37,085 bases of DNA, from assembly GCA_964528875.1 (NCBI GenBank), contig CAZGUI010000023.1:1-37085 (forward strand). The letters run 5' to 3'. The DNA comes from Bacteroides_E sp964528875 (GTDB lineage Bacteria; Bacteroidota; Bacteroidia; Bacteroidales; Bacteroidaceae). Both the position numbers and the translations under genes were made by a program. The notes below the pieces were generated by a model. The model did no database searches and was not told the DNA's origin. It worked only from the letters and a program-made list of their open reading frames with translations. Every line of letters begins with the position of its first letter. The stretch's first letter is position 1. Positions 1 through 8,729 of this stretch are shown in pieces.

Positions 1-818
1 TTTTAACTACTAATCCTCCCAGTACATTTACTGTTCGTGTAAAAGATAGAGGAACTGTGTTGTTAAACTATAAAATAGGAAAAAGCTTTTTTCCTATCTC
101 TGTAGATTTTCCCACTTTTTCTGCAAATAACAAAAGTAACAGTGTTAAGGTTGTTACTACTGAATTTCAACAGTCCATATTAAACCAACTAAATAGTACC
201 ACTCAGTTGCTAGATATCTCACCCGATACCTTAAGCTATATGTTTTCTCATGGTGAACATAAAAAAGTACCTGTAATACTATCGGGTCAAATCAAATCCA
301 ATCCTCAGTACTATATTGTTGATTCCATCGTAAAACCCGATTCAGTTTTAGTCTATGCTCCTAAAAATATATTAGATACTATAACAGGTGCTTTTTCAGG
401 TACTTTGGAGTTAATTGATATTAAAGACACTACAGAGTATGTAATATCTCTTCTTCCTGTTGAAGGAGCTAAATTTATTCCCGATGAAACAACGGCCTCT
501 TTTACCGTTGATTTGTATGTAGAGAAGACTGTAACTGTTCCTTTAATGGGTATTGGGTTCCCTGAAGATAAAATTCTTCGAACTTTTCCAACGAAAGTTG
601 ATGTAACCTTTCAGTTGGGTGCTAAGCAATACCAATCTATTAACTCTTCAGATTTTAGTATAACTGTTCCTTATGGAGAGTTACTACAATTAGATAGTAA
701 TGAAAAGTATGAGTTAAAACTTCACGTAGTACCTGAGGGGGTTCAAAACGTGAGAATTACTCCAAGTAAGATCGATTTTTTAGTTGAAAAAACGATGTTA
801 AATGACACACAAGATTAA
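1..818 (+). CDS. YbbR/CdaR-like domain protein, 5' end outside window
   Basis: The reading frame is open to the left edge (first full codon at position 3), so this is the C-terminal part of a longer protein. A GTG at 57 could be taken as a start, but the residues before it (PSTFTVRVKDRG) fit the same beta-rich domain, so the true start lies upstream. The visible part has successive YbbR-like stretches, such as VDLYVEKTVTVPL and YELKLHVVPEGVQNVRITPSKIDFLV, with no catalytic motif. YbbR-domain proteins in Firmicutes (CdaR) modulate a diadenylate cyclase; in Bacteroidota the role is unproven and the gene typically precedes coaE, as here. The stop overlaps the coaE start by 17 bp, which suggests translational coupling. 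Confidence 0.8.
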   Translation, partial: LTTNPPSTFTVRVKDRGTVLLNYKIGKSFFPISVDFPTFSANNKSNSVKVVTTEFQQSILNQLNSTTQLLDISPDTLSYMFSHGEHKKVPVILSGQIKSNPQYYIVDSIVKPDSVLVYAPKNILDTITGAFSGTLELIDIKDTTEYVISLLPVEGAKFIPDETTASFTVDLYVEKTVTVPLMGIGFPEDKILRTFPTKVDVTFQLGAKQYQSINSSDFSITVPYGELLQLDSNEKYELKLHVVPEGVQNVRITPSKIDFLVEKTMLNDTQD

Positions 819-1404
819 AGTAGGCTTAACGGGAGGTATTGGGAGTGGAAAGAGTGTTGTAGCCAGGATACTGTCTAGCATTGGTATACCGGTTTATGAC
901 TCCGACTCACAGGCTAAGCGCTTGACCGTAGAAGATTCTATTATTCGAGAAGAATTGATTTGTTTATTGGGATCTACTATCTATGAAAATAATTCATTAA
1001 ACAAACAAGAACTAGCGACTTTTCTTTTTGCTTCTGAAGCAAACGCACAAAAGATTAATGGTATTATTCATCCCCGTGTAAAAAGTGATTTTCATTCATG
1101 GGTAGAGATACAAGACAAACAAATAGTAGCTATTGAGTCTGCAATTTTAATTGAAGCAGGTTTTTCTTCCGATGTAGATTTTATCATAGCTGTTTATGCG
1201 CCTAAAGAAGTACGTATACAACGAACAATGGATCGAGACAGTTTAAGTCGTGAGGATGTAGAAAGTAGACTGTCCAATCAACTGGATGATGAGGATAAAA
1301 AAAAGCTAGCCGATTTTGTTGTGATAAATGATGGGATAGAACCTCTAATTCCTCAAATAGATACCTTATTAAGAGTGTTAAATAAAGAGCTACATAAAGA
1401 TTAG
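802..1404 (+). CDS. coaE: Dephospho-CoA kinase CoaE
   Basis: Catalyses the last step of coenzyme A synthesis, ATP-dependent phosphorylation of the 3'-hydroxyl of dephospho-CoA, in the cytoplasm. A P-loop GGIGSGKS lies at residues 11-18 and is followed by the DSD motif at 33-35, both typical of CoaE. A lid-type stretch QRTMDRDSLSREDVESRLSN and a C-terminal DFVVINDG segment match the family. At 200 residues it is full length. The ATG at 802 lies inside the end of the YbbR-like gene, so the two are probably co-transcribed. It is a housekeeping gene unrelated to the later clusters, although the polyketide pathway at 12-35 kb consumes CoA-derived phosphopantetheine. Confidence 0.97.
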   Translation: MTHKIKVGLTGGIGSGKSVVARILSSIGIPVYDSDSQAKRLTVEDSIIREELICLLGSTIYENNSLNKQELATFLFASEANAQKINGIIHPRVKSDFHSWVEIQDKQIVAIESAILIEAGFSSDVDFIIAVYAPKEVRIQRTMDRDSLSREDVESRLSNQLDDEDKKKLADFVVINDGIEPLIPQIDTLLRVLNKELHKD

Positions 1405-1915
1405 TTATTAATAAGTAATTCTACTTTTGGCTAAATTCTTCACAGTTCTTATTCAAACTACTTTCTCAAATAAACTTACCAATATCTCAATAAATCCTGA
1501 ATCTTCCCTATAAGATGACATCTTTTGTCATCTATCAAAAATAGTAGGAGGAGATGGTTTCTCACTCATGTAATTAGATATTCTTTGGTAAGTGGGAGTA
1601 ATGGTGAATCTGTTAAATAGCGTAATCGGCTTCGATAATCTTCGTTTTGTTGATGCCAATAAGCTCACACTCTCATTGATGTGAGCCATGAATCCAAGTC
1701 TACTAGAACGATACTTAACCAATTGCTGTTGGTGGATTTAGCAACTGTCGTATAAGACAGCTTGAGTTTGATCTGTTCGAGGGAAGGTAATTTTTTATAG
1801 TTGGAGAGAGATGAGTCTATGCAAACGTCTTTTATTTGCAATATTTTAAGTCTGAAAATAGAGAGATTAATAAAAAAGAGAGATAAGAGTTGTTTGTGGG
1901 GGGAGTGATTGAAAA
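1405..1915. other. Intergenic region between convergent coaE and the SPOR-domain gene
   Basis: No convincing gene was found in these 511 bases. Three small inverted repeats are visible: AGATGACA/TGTCATCT at 1513-1533 (8-bp perfect stem, 5-base loop), GCTCACA/TGTGAGC at 1663-1686 (7-bp stem), and TGCAAA/TTTGCA at 1820-1840 followed by ATATTTT. The last is the best placed to end coaE transcription, but its stem is short. A 64-codon minus-strand ORF at 1528-1722 has no recognisable similarity and is not called. Confidence 0.5.
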
Positions 1916-3007
1916 TTATTCAGTAAACAACCAAGCATCTTGAAAATTCTCATTCTGACGAATTTTGTTTAGATCTTGATAGGCTGTGTTTTTATTTGTA
2001 TTGCTCATAATGCTGATACGAATAATATTGCCTTTCTGGATGATCTGAGCATCGTCAAACCCTAAATCGTGTAGTTTATCCACCTCTTTCATGGCAACAT
2101 CCAAAGGAATGGAACTAGTCACAATGATGTGGTAATTTTGTGTTTTAGTCGTTGTTGAGGCTGCTGTGGTCTCTGTAGGGGTAGTAGTTGAAACAGTTTT
2201 TTCAACTTTAACCACTGTTTCTGTAACTTTTTGCTCCTGATTATTTGTAGAAGCTGTTACATTGATAGGTTTATCCACTTTAAGCTCTTTAGTTCTAATG
2301 GGTTGTTGAGCTGTTTGTTTATTTTGCTCTTTAACTTGTTTGATTTCCTTGCCTTGTATCTCTACTAAAGTTAAAGGCTTTTCCCCTAAGTTATTCAATA
2401 ATTCAGTAAACGATAACTGAGCATAATTACCTTCTACTATTTCTGTGTTTTCAATGGGAGTTGATAAAAAGAAAAACATAAATAGTATAGCTGCTACCGA
2501 AGCAACACTTCTTACTGCAAATCGGTTAATTCTAATGTTATAGTTTTTCTTGTCTTCAACAGGTTGAATGGAGCGTTTCTTTAGGTCTTCTAAGCTTAAA
2601 AACCGAAAAGTGTCCAAACCATATAGTGAAGGGGTGGTTAATCTGTTATTAAAAGGTGTAAACTCATAAGCTCCTGAAGTGCTGTAATGCAATTCTCCAA
2701 TATTGGGGAATAACACTTTACCTTCTTCAAACAGTTCTTCTTTAAGTTTATTTACTTTTTTATCTATTTGTTTAGATGCATCTGAAAAGCTGGTGTTATA
2801 AACAGACATATACGATTGAACTAAAAGACCATCATTGAGCTTTAATTGCTCATTGAAGCCTACCATACGCATCGGAGGGATAAATAACTGTTCCTCTTCA
2901 TCTCTTGATGAGGGGATGTAATGAGTTATAAAGCCTCCTAAGTTAGGTATGATTACACAATCATTCTCAAAAAGTAATGTTTCTATATGTCTAGATAATT
3001 CCTTCAT
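1916..3007 (-). CDS. Membrane protein with CCDC81-type HU domains and a C-terminal SPOR domain
   Basis: The N-terminal ~145 residues match the prokaryotic CCDC81-like HU domains of Bacteroidota: MKELSRHIETLLFENDCVII, the PNLGGF motif, and a second half with GKVLFPNIGELHY. A single hydrophobic helix lies at about 164-184 (VRSVASVAAILFMFFFLSTP). A low-complexity Thr/Lys/Val-rich linker runs from about 215 to 290, and the last ~72 residues (NYHIIVTSSIPLDVAMKEV onward) form a SPOR domain. SPOR domains bind denuded peptidoglycan, often at the division site. The topology implied is HU domains in the cytoplasm and SPOR in the periplasm. The ATG at 3007 fits the start of the HU domain. The exact role of the HU part is not established; a link between nucleoid or cytoplasmic partner and cell wall is inference. 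Confidence 0.9.
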   Translation of the reverse strand: MKELSRHIETLLFENDCVIIPNLGGFITHYIPSSRDEEEQLFIPPMRMVGFNEQLKLNDGLLVQSYMSVYNTSFSDASKQIDKKVNKLKEELFEEGKVLFPNIGELHYSTSGAYEFTPFNNRLTTPSLYGLDTFRFLSLEDLKKRSIQPVEDKKNYNIRINRFAVRSVASVAAILFMFFFLSTPIENTEIVEGNYAQLSFTELLNNLGEKPLTLVEIQGKEIKQVKEQNKQTAQQPIRTKELKVDKPINVTASTNNQEQKVTETVVKVEKTVSTTTPTETTAASTTTKTQNYHIIVTSSIPLDVAMKEVDKLHDLGFDDAQIIQKGNIIRISIMSNTNKNTAYQDLNKIRQNENFQDAWLFTE

Positions 3008-3052
3008 TACTGCAAAAATAATAGAAAAAATGGATTAATGCTACATATAATT

Positions 3053-3060
3053 CAAATATA
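3053..3060 (-). promoter_or_regulatory. Candidate -7 promoter element for the SPOR-domain gene
   Basis: On the minus strand this reads TATATTTG, an exact match to the Bacteroidota -7 consensus TAnnTTTG, about 45 bases before the ATG at 3007. I do not see a clean TTTG -33 element about 20 bases further upstream. In DNA this AT-rich the match alone is moderate evidence. Confidence 0.4.
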
Positions 3061-3463
3061 TTTTATCTCATTTTTTATGAAAATTTGAAAAAAACGATTA
3101 TTTAAATGAGTCAATTAAGAATGACTTTTAATGCCCTATTCTCATTTTTTATTGTCACAAAACGAAGTACAAAAGCAAGAACAATTCATTCAAAGCTAAT
3201 TCTGAGTACTAAGAAGAGATGTGCGGGTTAAGAAAGTATCTCTTTCTTTCTTTTTTCTAAGAGTTAAAATTTAGAAATGAATTAAATCTACTCTTTACTA
3301 AGAGTAAAAAAAGAGAAGTAAAGTACCTAGTCATTTTGTAAAAGATATAAAGGATAAGAGATATACTTAGAATAGTATAAAGTGTAAAGAACCATCAAAA
3401 AAGAGAGAATAAAATCGTTCATTTTATTCCTATTTTTCTACCATGAAAAAGAAGTATAGAAAG

Positions 3464-3577
3464 TTGGTCTAGGATCGAAGCCCCCTCGGTCCTAGACCAA
3501 GCACCCTTCAGTCCTAGACCGACCGACCTTCGGTCCTAGACCGATTAATACCTGGCTCACAAGGCTTGTAATATGGG
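3464..3577 (+). repeat. Hairpin-rich intergenic repeat, copy 1
   Basis: Three near-identical 15-mers with the core TCGGTCCTAGACCGA (allowing A for G) occur at 3486-3500, 3508-3522 and 3530-3544, at a 22-base period. Each is itself an inverted repeat (TCGGTC/GACCGA around CTA). An inverted partner TTGGTCTAGGATCGA at 3464-3478 pairs with the first unit over 15 bases with one mismatch, which would give a long hairpin with a 7-base loop. The 96 bases from 3482 to 3577 align without gaps to 35451-35546, 13 mismatches by eye, in the same orientation. The element lies outside any gene. It could be a REP-like element, a structured RNA or a protein-binding array. Confidence 0.85.
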
Positions 3578-3900
3578 ACTAAGATAAACGGTAAAAAGGG
3601 TTGTTTTAATCTCTATTTTAGTTTTAAGTCTGAAGTAAAACTCATTGTTATGGAATGAGTTTGTAGGTTGTACTATTTTATTTATAATGTAAGAAGATAA
3701 AAATGGCAAACAAATAGTTTTCTAGCTTTGTTTGATTTTAAAATCAAATAAAGGCAGATTTACTTTTACTTGTGTTCTTTTATGACTCAGAACATTGTCC
3801 TAAGATGAATACTAAGTAGGAAATCTATGAGGACTGTTTTGAAACTTTTGTTTAACTTTGTCGTGTGTTTATTTAGAGTGTCACAAAAAGAGGGTTTATG

Positions 3901-3908
3901 TATATTTG
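3901..3908 (+). promoter_or_regulatory. Candidate -7 promoter element for the glycan operon
   Basis: TATATTTG matches TAnnTTTG exactly and lies 110 bases before the first glycan gene at 4019. A second match, TAACTTTG, sits at 3853-3860. Neither has an obvious TTTG at the expected -33 distance, so which one is used, if either, cannot be decided from the sequence. Confidence 0.3.
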
Positions 3909-4018
3909 TAGTAATTTCTTGATTGCTGAATCTTCTAAACATAAGTATCAATGGAGATAATTTTAGTCTTTGATCATGGGGAAAATGAAAGAGGCTATTG
4001 AAGAAGTAAAACACATTC

Positions 4019-4810
4019 ATGAATAAAAAAGATATAGCAATCGTAATACCCATTTATTTGTCTTCTCTTTCTGAAGATGAAAAGAGATCAATAGAACAGT
4101 GTTTGAAATTACTATTTGAGTATTCAATTGTTGTTATAAAACCTAAACATTTAGAGATAGATGATATCATTCAGAAATACAAATTGTCTCAAGTAGAGGT
4201 GTTTCCTGATGAATGTTTTTCTAGTCTTCGTGCCTATAATAAAACGGTATTAACAGAAGAATTCTATACTCGTTTTCAGAATTATACTTATATGTTAATC
4301 TATCAGTTAGATGCTTATGTTTTTAAAGATGAATTGTTAGAATGGGCAACTAAAGGATATGATTATATTGGTGCTCCCTGGCTTCCATATAAAAAACGCT
4401 ATCTTACTGCGTTTGGTAGATGTAATTTGTTTGTACAGCGTTTGTTTTGTAAACTGTTTACTAAACAGAAATTGAAAAAGAGGTTGAAATACTATGCTTA
4501 TCATATAGGTAATGGAGGGTTCTCTTTACGAAGAATTAGTAAAATGATTGAAGTTACACGTATTTATAAAAAAAAGATAGACTTTTATATGGCTGATGAT
4601 AAACCCTTTTATCCGGAAGACCTTTTTCTGCATTTAGAGTTGAGCTTTAACCATCGATTATATACACCAAAATTTAAAGAGGCGCTGCAATTTTTTATAG
4701 AGATGAATCCTGAATGGGGGTATCATTATAATCAGAATCAGTTGCCTTTTGGATGCCATGCATGGAGTCATAAAGATTATGCTCCCTTCTGGAAGTCAAT
4801 TATTAAATAG
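4019..4810 (+). CDS. DUF5672 family protein, putative glycosyltransferase
   Basis: The sequence matches the DUF5672 family found in surface-glycan clusters: an N-terminal beta strand (IAIVIPIY), a QLDAYVF segment at 96-102 that may hold the acidic metal-binding residue, GYDYIGAPW at 113-121, GNGGFSLRR at 164-172, PEDLF near 199 and PFGCHAW near the C-terminus. It has no signal peptide or membrane helix and is probably cytoplasmic. The family is thought to be glycosyltransferase-like, but donor and acceptor are unknown. It is the first of six packed genes (8 bases to the next), and its neighbours are clear glycosyltransferases, which supports a role in assembling one surface oligosaccharide. 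Confidence 0.8.
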   Translation: MNKKDIAIVIPIYLSSLSEDEKRSIEQCLKLLFEYSIVVIKPKHLEIDDIIQKYKLSQVEVFPDECFSSLRAYNKTVLTEEFYTRFQNYTYMLIYQLDAYVFKDELLEWATKGYDYIGAPWLPYKKRYLTAFGRCNLFVQRLFCKLFTKQKLKKRLKYYAYHIGNGGFSLRRISKMIEVTRIYKKKIDFYMADDKPFYPEDLFLHLELSFNHRLYTPKFKEALQFFIEMNPEWGYHYNQNQLPFGCHAWSHKDYAPFWKSIIK

Positions 4811-4818
4811 TATTTTAT

Positions 4819-5658
4819 ATGAATAAAGAAGAAATACTTGTTTCTGTTATTATTCCATGCTATAATCAAGCTACTTATTTGTCAGAAACGTTAGAATCAT
4901 TACTTAGTCAGACCTATAAACTGTGGGAAGGAATTATTGTTAATGATGGTTCTCCTGATAATACAGAAGAGATAGCTTTAAAATACGTGGAGAATGATAA
5001 ACGTTTCAAATATGTTTATAAAGAAAATGGAGGACTTTCATCGGCAAGAAATAAGGGGATAGAACTAGCTAATGGAGAATACATACTTCCTCTTGATTCT
5101 GATGACACTATAGAACCTGAATACTTGAGGAAAGCCATTGATGTTTTTACAAAGGTTCCCCAAACGAAGTTGGTCTATTGTTTAGCTGTTTATTTTGGAA
5201 CAGTAGAGGGCAATTGGGATGTGTCTTATATGAATTATAAAAAACTTTTGTTAGGTAATTCTATATTTTGCTCTGCTTTTTTTCGAAAAGAAGATTGGAT
5301 TAAGATAGGAGGATATGATGAAAAGATGATATCTGGTTATGAAGATTGGGACTTTTATATTCGTCTTTTGGATGAGGAAAGTATAGTACATCAAATACCT
5401 CTTGTTTTATTTAATTATCGAAAGAAAGAAGTATCCATGGTTACTCATTTAGAACAGAAAAAGCATCGAGATATTGTGGAGGACTATCTTTATAACAAAC
5501 ATAGAGATAAATACTCTTATTATTGGGGAAACATGATAGATGTTATACGAGAATTTGAATATTATAAACGTAAAGTGGAACGATATAGAAATAAATGGTA
5601 TCGTCAGTGGTTTAAAAGAGTAAAGAATATATGCAATCGTTACTTTTCAATGTTCTAA
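4819..5658 (+). CDS. Family 2 glycosyltransferase
   Basis: A GT-A fold enzyme of 279 residues. VSVIIPCYNQ opens the nucleotide-binding region, VNDGSPDNT follows at about 41-49, GGLSSARNKGIE lies near 71-82, and the metal-binding DSD is at 93-95 (LPLDSDDTIEP). GYEDWDFYIRL, around 173-183, is the ED acceptor-side motif typical of GT2. The C-terminal ~60 residues are basic and aromatic (YKRKVERYRNKWYRQWFKR) and may bind the membrane surface. It transfers one sugar from a nucleotide donor; the sugar cannot be read from sequence. It sits inside the glycan operon, next to a GT4 gene. Confidence 0.9.
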   Translation: MNKEEILVSVIIPCYNQATYLSETLESLLSQTYKLWEGIIVNDGSPDNTEEIALKYVENDKRFKYVYKENGGLSSARNKGIELANGEYILPLDSDDTIEPEYLRKAIDVFTKVPQTKLVYCLAVYFGTVEGNWDVSYMNYKKLLLGNSIFCSAFFRKEDWIKIGGYDEKMISGYEDWDFYIRLLDEESIVHQIPLVLFNYRKKEVSMVTHLEQKKHRDIVEDYLYNKHRDKYSYYWGNMIDVIREFEYYKRKVERYRNKWYRQWFKRVKNICNRYFSMF

Positions 5659-5663
5659 AGTCT

Positions 5664-6842
5664 ATGATAATGAAAAAAAGAGTAATGTTTCTTCATGATA
5701 CTTTCCCTGCTGGTGGAGCAGAAAGAGTCACTCTTGATATTGCTAATTATGTTAAGACATTTGGGTATGAGGTTTTTGTTTGTTCACGTTTGTTAAACGT
5801 ATTTGAAAATAAAAACATTCAAGTAATTGAACTACCAGATAAAGAGACTCTTGATTCATATATTAACATTGATTTTCTTATAAATACAGTAAAAAAACTA
5901 GATATAAATATATTTATTCTTGTAGGACAGAAATTAGTGGATTTATCTGAAGAAATGCATCTACGAACCAGTTGCAAATTGGTTTTTTCGTTACATAGCA
6001 TCCCTCTTTGGGAGATTGTTCATTTCTTATATGAAAAGAAGAAAAAAGGTCGAAAATCTATAGGGAAAATGTTGGAATGGTATTTGTTGACTTACCCTAA
6101 AACTATGTGGTTGAGAAAATATGATAAACTTATAATAAATACATATGATCGTATTTATCAATCAGTAAATGTCTTTACTGTATTGTGTGAAGAATATAAA
6201 AGGCAATATTTGCAAATATGGAAGCCAAATCAAGACAAAATAAATGTAATTTATAATACAGAGAGAGTCCTAGGAACTGTTAATCTTGACAAGAAGAAAC
6301 AGGTCATATTTGTTGGACGTCTTACCTATGAAGACAAACGAGTTGATAAGTTGCTTAAGATATGGAAACAGATTTATAAAAAAACAAAACAATGGGAACT
6401 CATTATTGTTGGGGATGGTCCCGAACGTGTAGATCTAGAGACATATGTGAATAGAAAAAAAATAGAACGAGTAAAGTTTGTAGGATATACTAACAATGTG
6501 CAATCATATTATAATGATGCATCTATTCTTTGTCTTACGTCTGTATATGAAGGTTGGCCTCTTTGTCTTTCCGAGGCACAAGCCAATGGGGTAATACCTA
6601 TGGCATTTGATTGTACTGCAGGAGTACACGAAATGCTTTCTCCATCTGGAATAAATGGTTTTTTAATACCTCCTTTTAACCTAAAAAAATATGCAAAAAC
6701 TTTATTAGCGTTGATGAAAGATTCTGAAAAACAAAATGCAATGAGACCCGGATTAATTGCAAAGGCTGCACAATATGCACCTGAAATTATTGGGGAAAAG
6801 TGGTTGAACTTATTTGATTCGTTATTAAAAGATGAAAAATAG
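5664..6842 (+). CDS. Family 4 glycosyltransferase
   Basis: A GT-B retaining glycosyltransferase of about 392 residues. The N-terminal domain opens with KKRVMFLHDTFPAGGAERV, whose GGAER loop is typical of GT4. The C-terminal domain carries IFVGRLTYEDKRVDKLL, IIVGDGPER and the EX7E motif at about 296-304 (EGWPLCLSE). An upstream in-frame ATG at 5631 would overlap the previous gene by 28 bases and add eleven residues before the conserved start. I prefer the ATG at 5664 (or 5670), just after the previous stop. The product is probably a cytoplasmic enzyme acting on a lipid-linked or lipid A-core acceptor in the same pathway as its neighbours. Confidence 0.9.
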   Translation: MIMKKRVMFLHDTFPAGGAERVTLDIANYVKTFGYEVFVCSRLLNVFENKNIQVIELPDKETLDSYINIDFLINTVKKLDINIFILVGQKLVDLSEEMHLRTSCKLVFSLHSIPLWEIVHFLYEKKKKGRKSIGKMLEWYLLTYPKTMWLRKYDKLIINTYDRIYQSVNVFTVLCEEYKRQYLQIWKPNQDKINVIYNTERVLGTVNLDKKKQVIFVGRLTYEDKRVDKLLKIWKQIYKKTKQWELIIVGDGPERVDLETYVNRKKIERVKFVGYTNNVQSYYNDASILCLTSVYEGWPLCLSEAQANGVIPMAFDCTAGVHEMLSPSGINGFLIPPFNLKKYAKTLLALMKDSEKQNAMRPGLIAKAAQYAPEIIGEKWLNLFDSLLKDEK

Positions 6843-7812
6843 AATAGAATCCCCTTTAGTTTCTATTATTATACCGGTGTATAATAGTGAAACGTATGTA
6901 GAAGAATGTATTTGTAGTGCCCTTAATCAAACCTATCGAAATCTAGAGATTATTGTAGTAAATGATGGAAGCACTGATGACAGTATTCATATTATAGAAA
7001 GGCTTAAACTTCAAGATAATCGTATCGTATGTATTAGTCAATCGAATCAAGGGAACTCTTTTGCTCGGAAAACGGGGGTTGAGAAAGCGTTAGGTAAATA
7101 TATACAATATTTAGATGCTGATGATACTTTGATAAATGATGCTATAGAACGACTAGTTTCTAAAGCGGAAGAAACTAATGCAGATATTGTGTCTGCTCCA
7201 TTTTTCTTTTGCTACTCTAATAAAGAATCTGTATTATCCGCTAATATACCTTTTGTAGAGTTGACAGGTATAGAGTATTATAGACTGATTTTAGAGGAAA
7301 AAGCGTATTGGAGTGTATGGTCAAATTTTCAAAAACGCTCTTTATATCAAAATTCAATAGAAACAGTGACAGATATCTCCATAGGAGAAGACGCCATTTT
7401 AATGACGCAATTGATTTTTTATGCAAATAAAATAGCATCGGTTGCAACTCCTATACTTAACTATAATCGACATGAGGGTTCTATAACTTATGAGATAAAT
7501 CATTTGAAGTATATGCAGTTTCGAGCATACCAAAACTGGATTAAAACTTATTTAGAAAAAATAGGATTGAAACAGACTTTCGAGAAAGAATTACTGTTGA
7601 TGCATTTGCAATCGACTTTTCACGGAATATCTTGGGGGTTTTGGGATTATACTAAGAAAGATATGAAAATATTGGATAGTAGTTTTAGATTATATCCTGA
7701 TCTAAAATCTATCTTGACTCGAAGACAACGTAAAATATATACTTGTTTCAAGGTTTCACCAATCTTAGGATTTCTCAGATTGAAATATTATAAATGGAAA
7801 AAGAAAATATAA
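6832..7812 (+). CDS. Family 2 glycosyltransferase
   Basis: A GT-A enzyme of 326 residues. VSIIIPVYNSETYVEECI is at the N-terminus, VVNDGSTDDS near 42-51, NSFARKTGVEKALGKYIQYL leads into DAD at 95-97, and a likely acceptor-side segment ISIGEDAILM lies near 181-190. The C-terminal tail is basic (LRLKYYKWKKKI), which suggests peripheral membrane contact. The start overlaps the preceding GT4 gene by 11 bases, so the two are probably translationally coupled. It differs clearly from the GT2 at 4819-5658, so it is not a recent duplicate and probably makes a different linkage. Confidence 0.9.
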   Translation: MKNRIESPLVSIIIPVYNSETYVEECICSALNQTYRNLEIIVVNDGSTDDSIHIIERLKLQDNRIVCISQSNQGNSFARKTGVEKALGKYIQYLDADDTLINDAIERLVSKAEETNADIVSAPFFFCYSNKESVLSANIPFVELTGIEYYRLILEEKAYWSVWSNFQKRSLYQNSIETVTDISIGEDAILMTQLIFYANKIASVATPILNYNRHEGSITYEINHLKYMQFRAYQNWIKTYLEKIGLKQTFEKELLLMHLQSTFHGISWGFWDYTKKDMKILDSSFRLYPDLKSILTRRQRKIYTCFKVSPILGFLRLKYYKWKKKI

Positions 7813-7816
7813 GGTT

Positions 7817-8725
7817 ATGAATTTATTTCCCAGATGGAGAAGGAGTTGTTATAAGAGGCTTCTTCGGATGAAATTAATATCCCCCAAGGTTATTTTGAAT
7901 TTGGATGGAGGAGTTTCTTCTCAGATGCATCAATATTTGCTTGGACAATTGTATGCTGAGAAAGGATATCAGGTTCGCTATGATCTCACTTTCTTTGACG
8001 AATGGGGAGGAGATTTAAATAATCAGTTTGTACGTAACTTTGATCTATTGAAGGCTTTCCCATATCTTCAGTTCAAAAAAGCTTCTTATACAGCTGTACA
8101 GTTGTACAAAAGAAAATTCTATGTTACCGGTAATAATACGGGTGTGCGGATAGAGGATTTTAGTTTTCTTGAAGAAAAACCTCCGGTTTATTTGGGAGGA
8201 TATTATCATTTGCCTGCTTCCATTTGGCTTCCTGCATTTCGACGTTTGTATCGAATGGAAAAAGGGGTGTTAGATAATGAAAATTCTAAACTTTGTGAAG
8301 AAATCATGTCTCGCCCATGCTCTATTGGTATTCATGTACGAAGAGGAGACTTAAAAATTGAAATGTTTGATTATGGAAAACCTGCTTCTTTAGCATATTT
8401 TAAAAAGGCTGTTTCTTTCTTTAAAGAAAAGAATCCAAAGGCCTATTTTTATTTCTTTTCAGATGAACCTGACTGGGTTACTGATGAGTTAATTCCTTTT
8501 CTTCATTTGATGGAGAATTTTACAATTGTAGATATAAATGGTTCAGATAAGGGATACATGGACTTGTTTTTAATGGCTCATTGTCAGCATCAAATAACAA
8601 GTAAAGGAACTTTAGGTAAGTATGCTGCTCTTTTAACAGATAATGCTGAAAAACAGGTAATACTTTGTGACGATGAAATAGAGTATATGTGGAAAGAATT
8701 ATTATATAATCCTATCTTTATTTAA
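7817..8725 (+). CDS. Family 11 fucosyltransferase (alpha-1,2-type)
   Basis: The protein matches GT11. An N-terminal LDGGVSSQMHQYLLGQLYAE segment corresponds to the G-L-GNQ-F region of alpha-1,2-fucosyltransferases. HVRRGD at 173-178 is the GDP-fucose binding motif shared by alpha-1,2-, alpha-1,6- and O-fucosyltransferases. YFFSDEPDWV and MAHCQHQITSKGTLGKYAALL match the later family motifs. The expected reaction is transfer of L-fucose from GDP-fucose to a terminal sugar, usually galactose. No GDP-fucose synthesis genes lie in the window, so the donor would come from elsewhere. The N-terminal Arg-rich stretch (FPRWRRSCYKRLLRMK) may contact the membrane. Confidence 0.85.
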   Translation: MNLFPRWRRSCYKRLLRMKLISPKVILNLDGGVSSQMHQYLLGQLYAEKGYQVRYDLTFFDEWGGDLNNQFVRNFDLLKAFPYLQFKKASYTAVQLYKRKFYVTGNNTGVRIEDFSFLEEKPPVYLGGYYHLPASIWLPAFRRLYRMEKGVLDNENSKLCEEIMSRPCSIGIHVRRGDLKIEMFDYGKPASLAYFKKAVSFFKEKNPKAYFYFFSDEPDWVTDELIPFLHLMENFTIVDINGSDKGYMDLFLMAHCQHQITSKGTLGKYAALLTDNAEKQVILCDDEIEYMWKELLYNPIFI

Positions 8726-8729
8726 TAAT

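Larger units (their letters stand above)
3008..4018. other. About 1 kb intergenic region, AT-rich, with a hairpin repeat
   Basis: There is no supported gene between the divergent SPOR-domain gene and the glycosyltransferase cluster. It holds the structured repeat at 3464-3577 (listed separately), candidate promoter elements near both ends, and long purine-rich runs between 3200 and 3420. An 88-codon minus-strand ORF at 3787-4053 is judged spurious because it starts inside the next gene and covers its leader. No tRNA-like or rRNA-like sequence was seen. Confidence 0.55.

Noticed and set aside
1528..1722. 64-codon minus-strand ORF between coaE and the SPOR-domain gene
   Set aside because: No recognisable similarity, no promoter or ribosome site, and the region is otherwise non-coding; ORFs of this length arise by chance.
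3486..3544. CRISPR array
   Set aside because: There are only three 15-base units with 7-base gaps, each palindromic; repeat and spacer lengths do not fit CRISPR and no cas genes are present.
3787..4053. 88-codon minus-strand ORF
   Set aside because: It starts inside the DUF5672 gene and covers that gene's leader; its hydrophobic N-terminus reflects AT-rich sequence.
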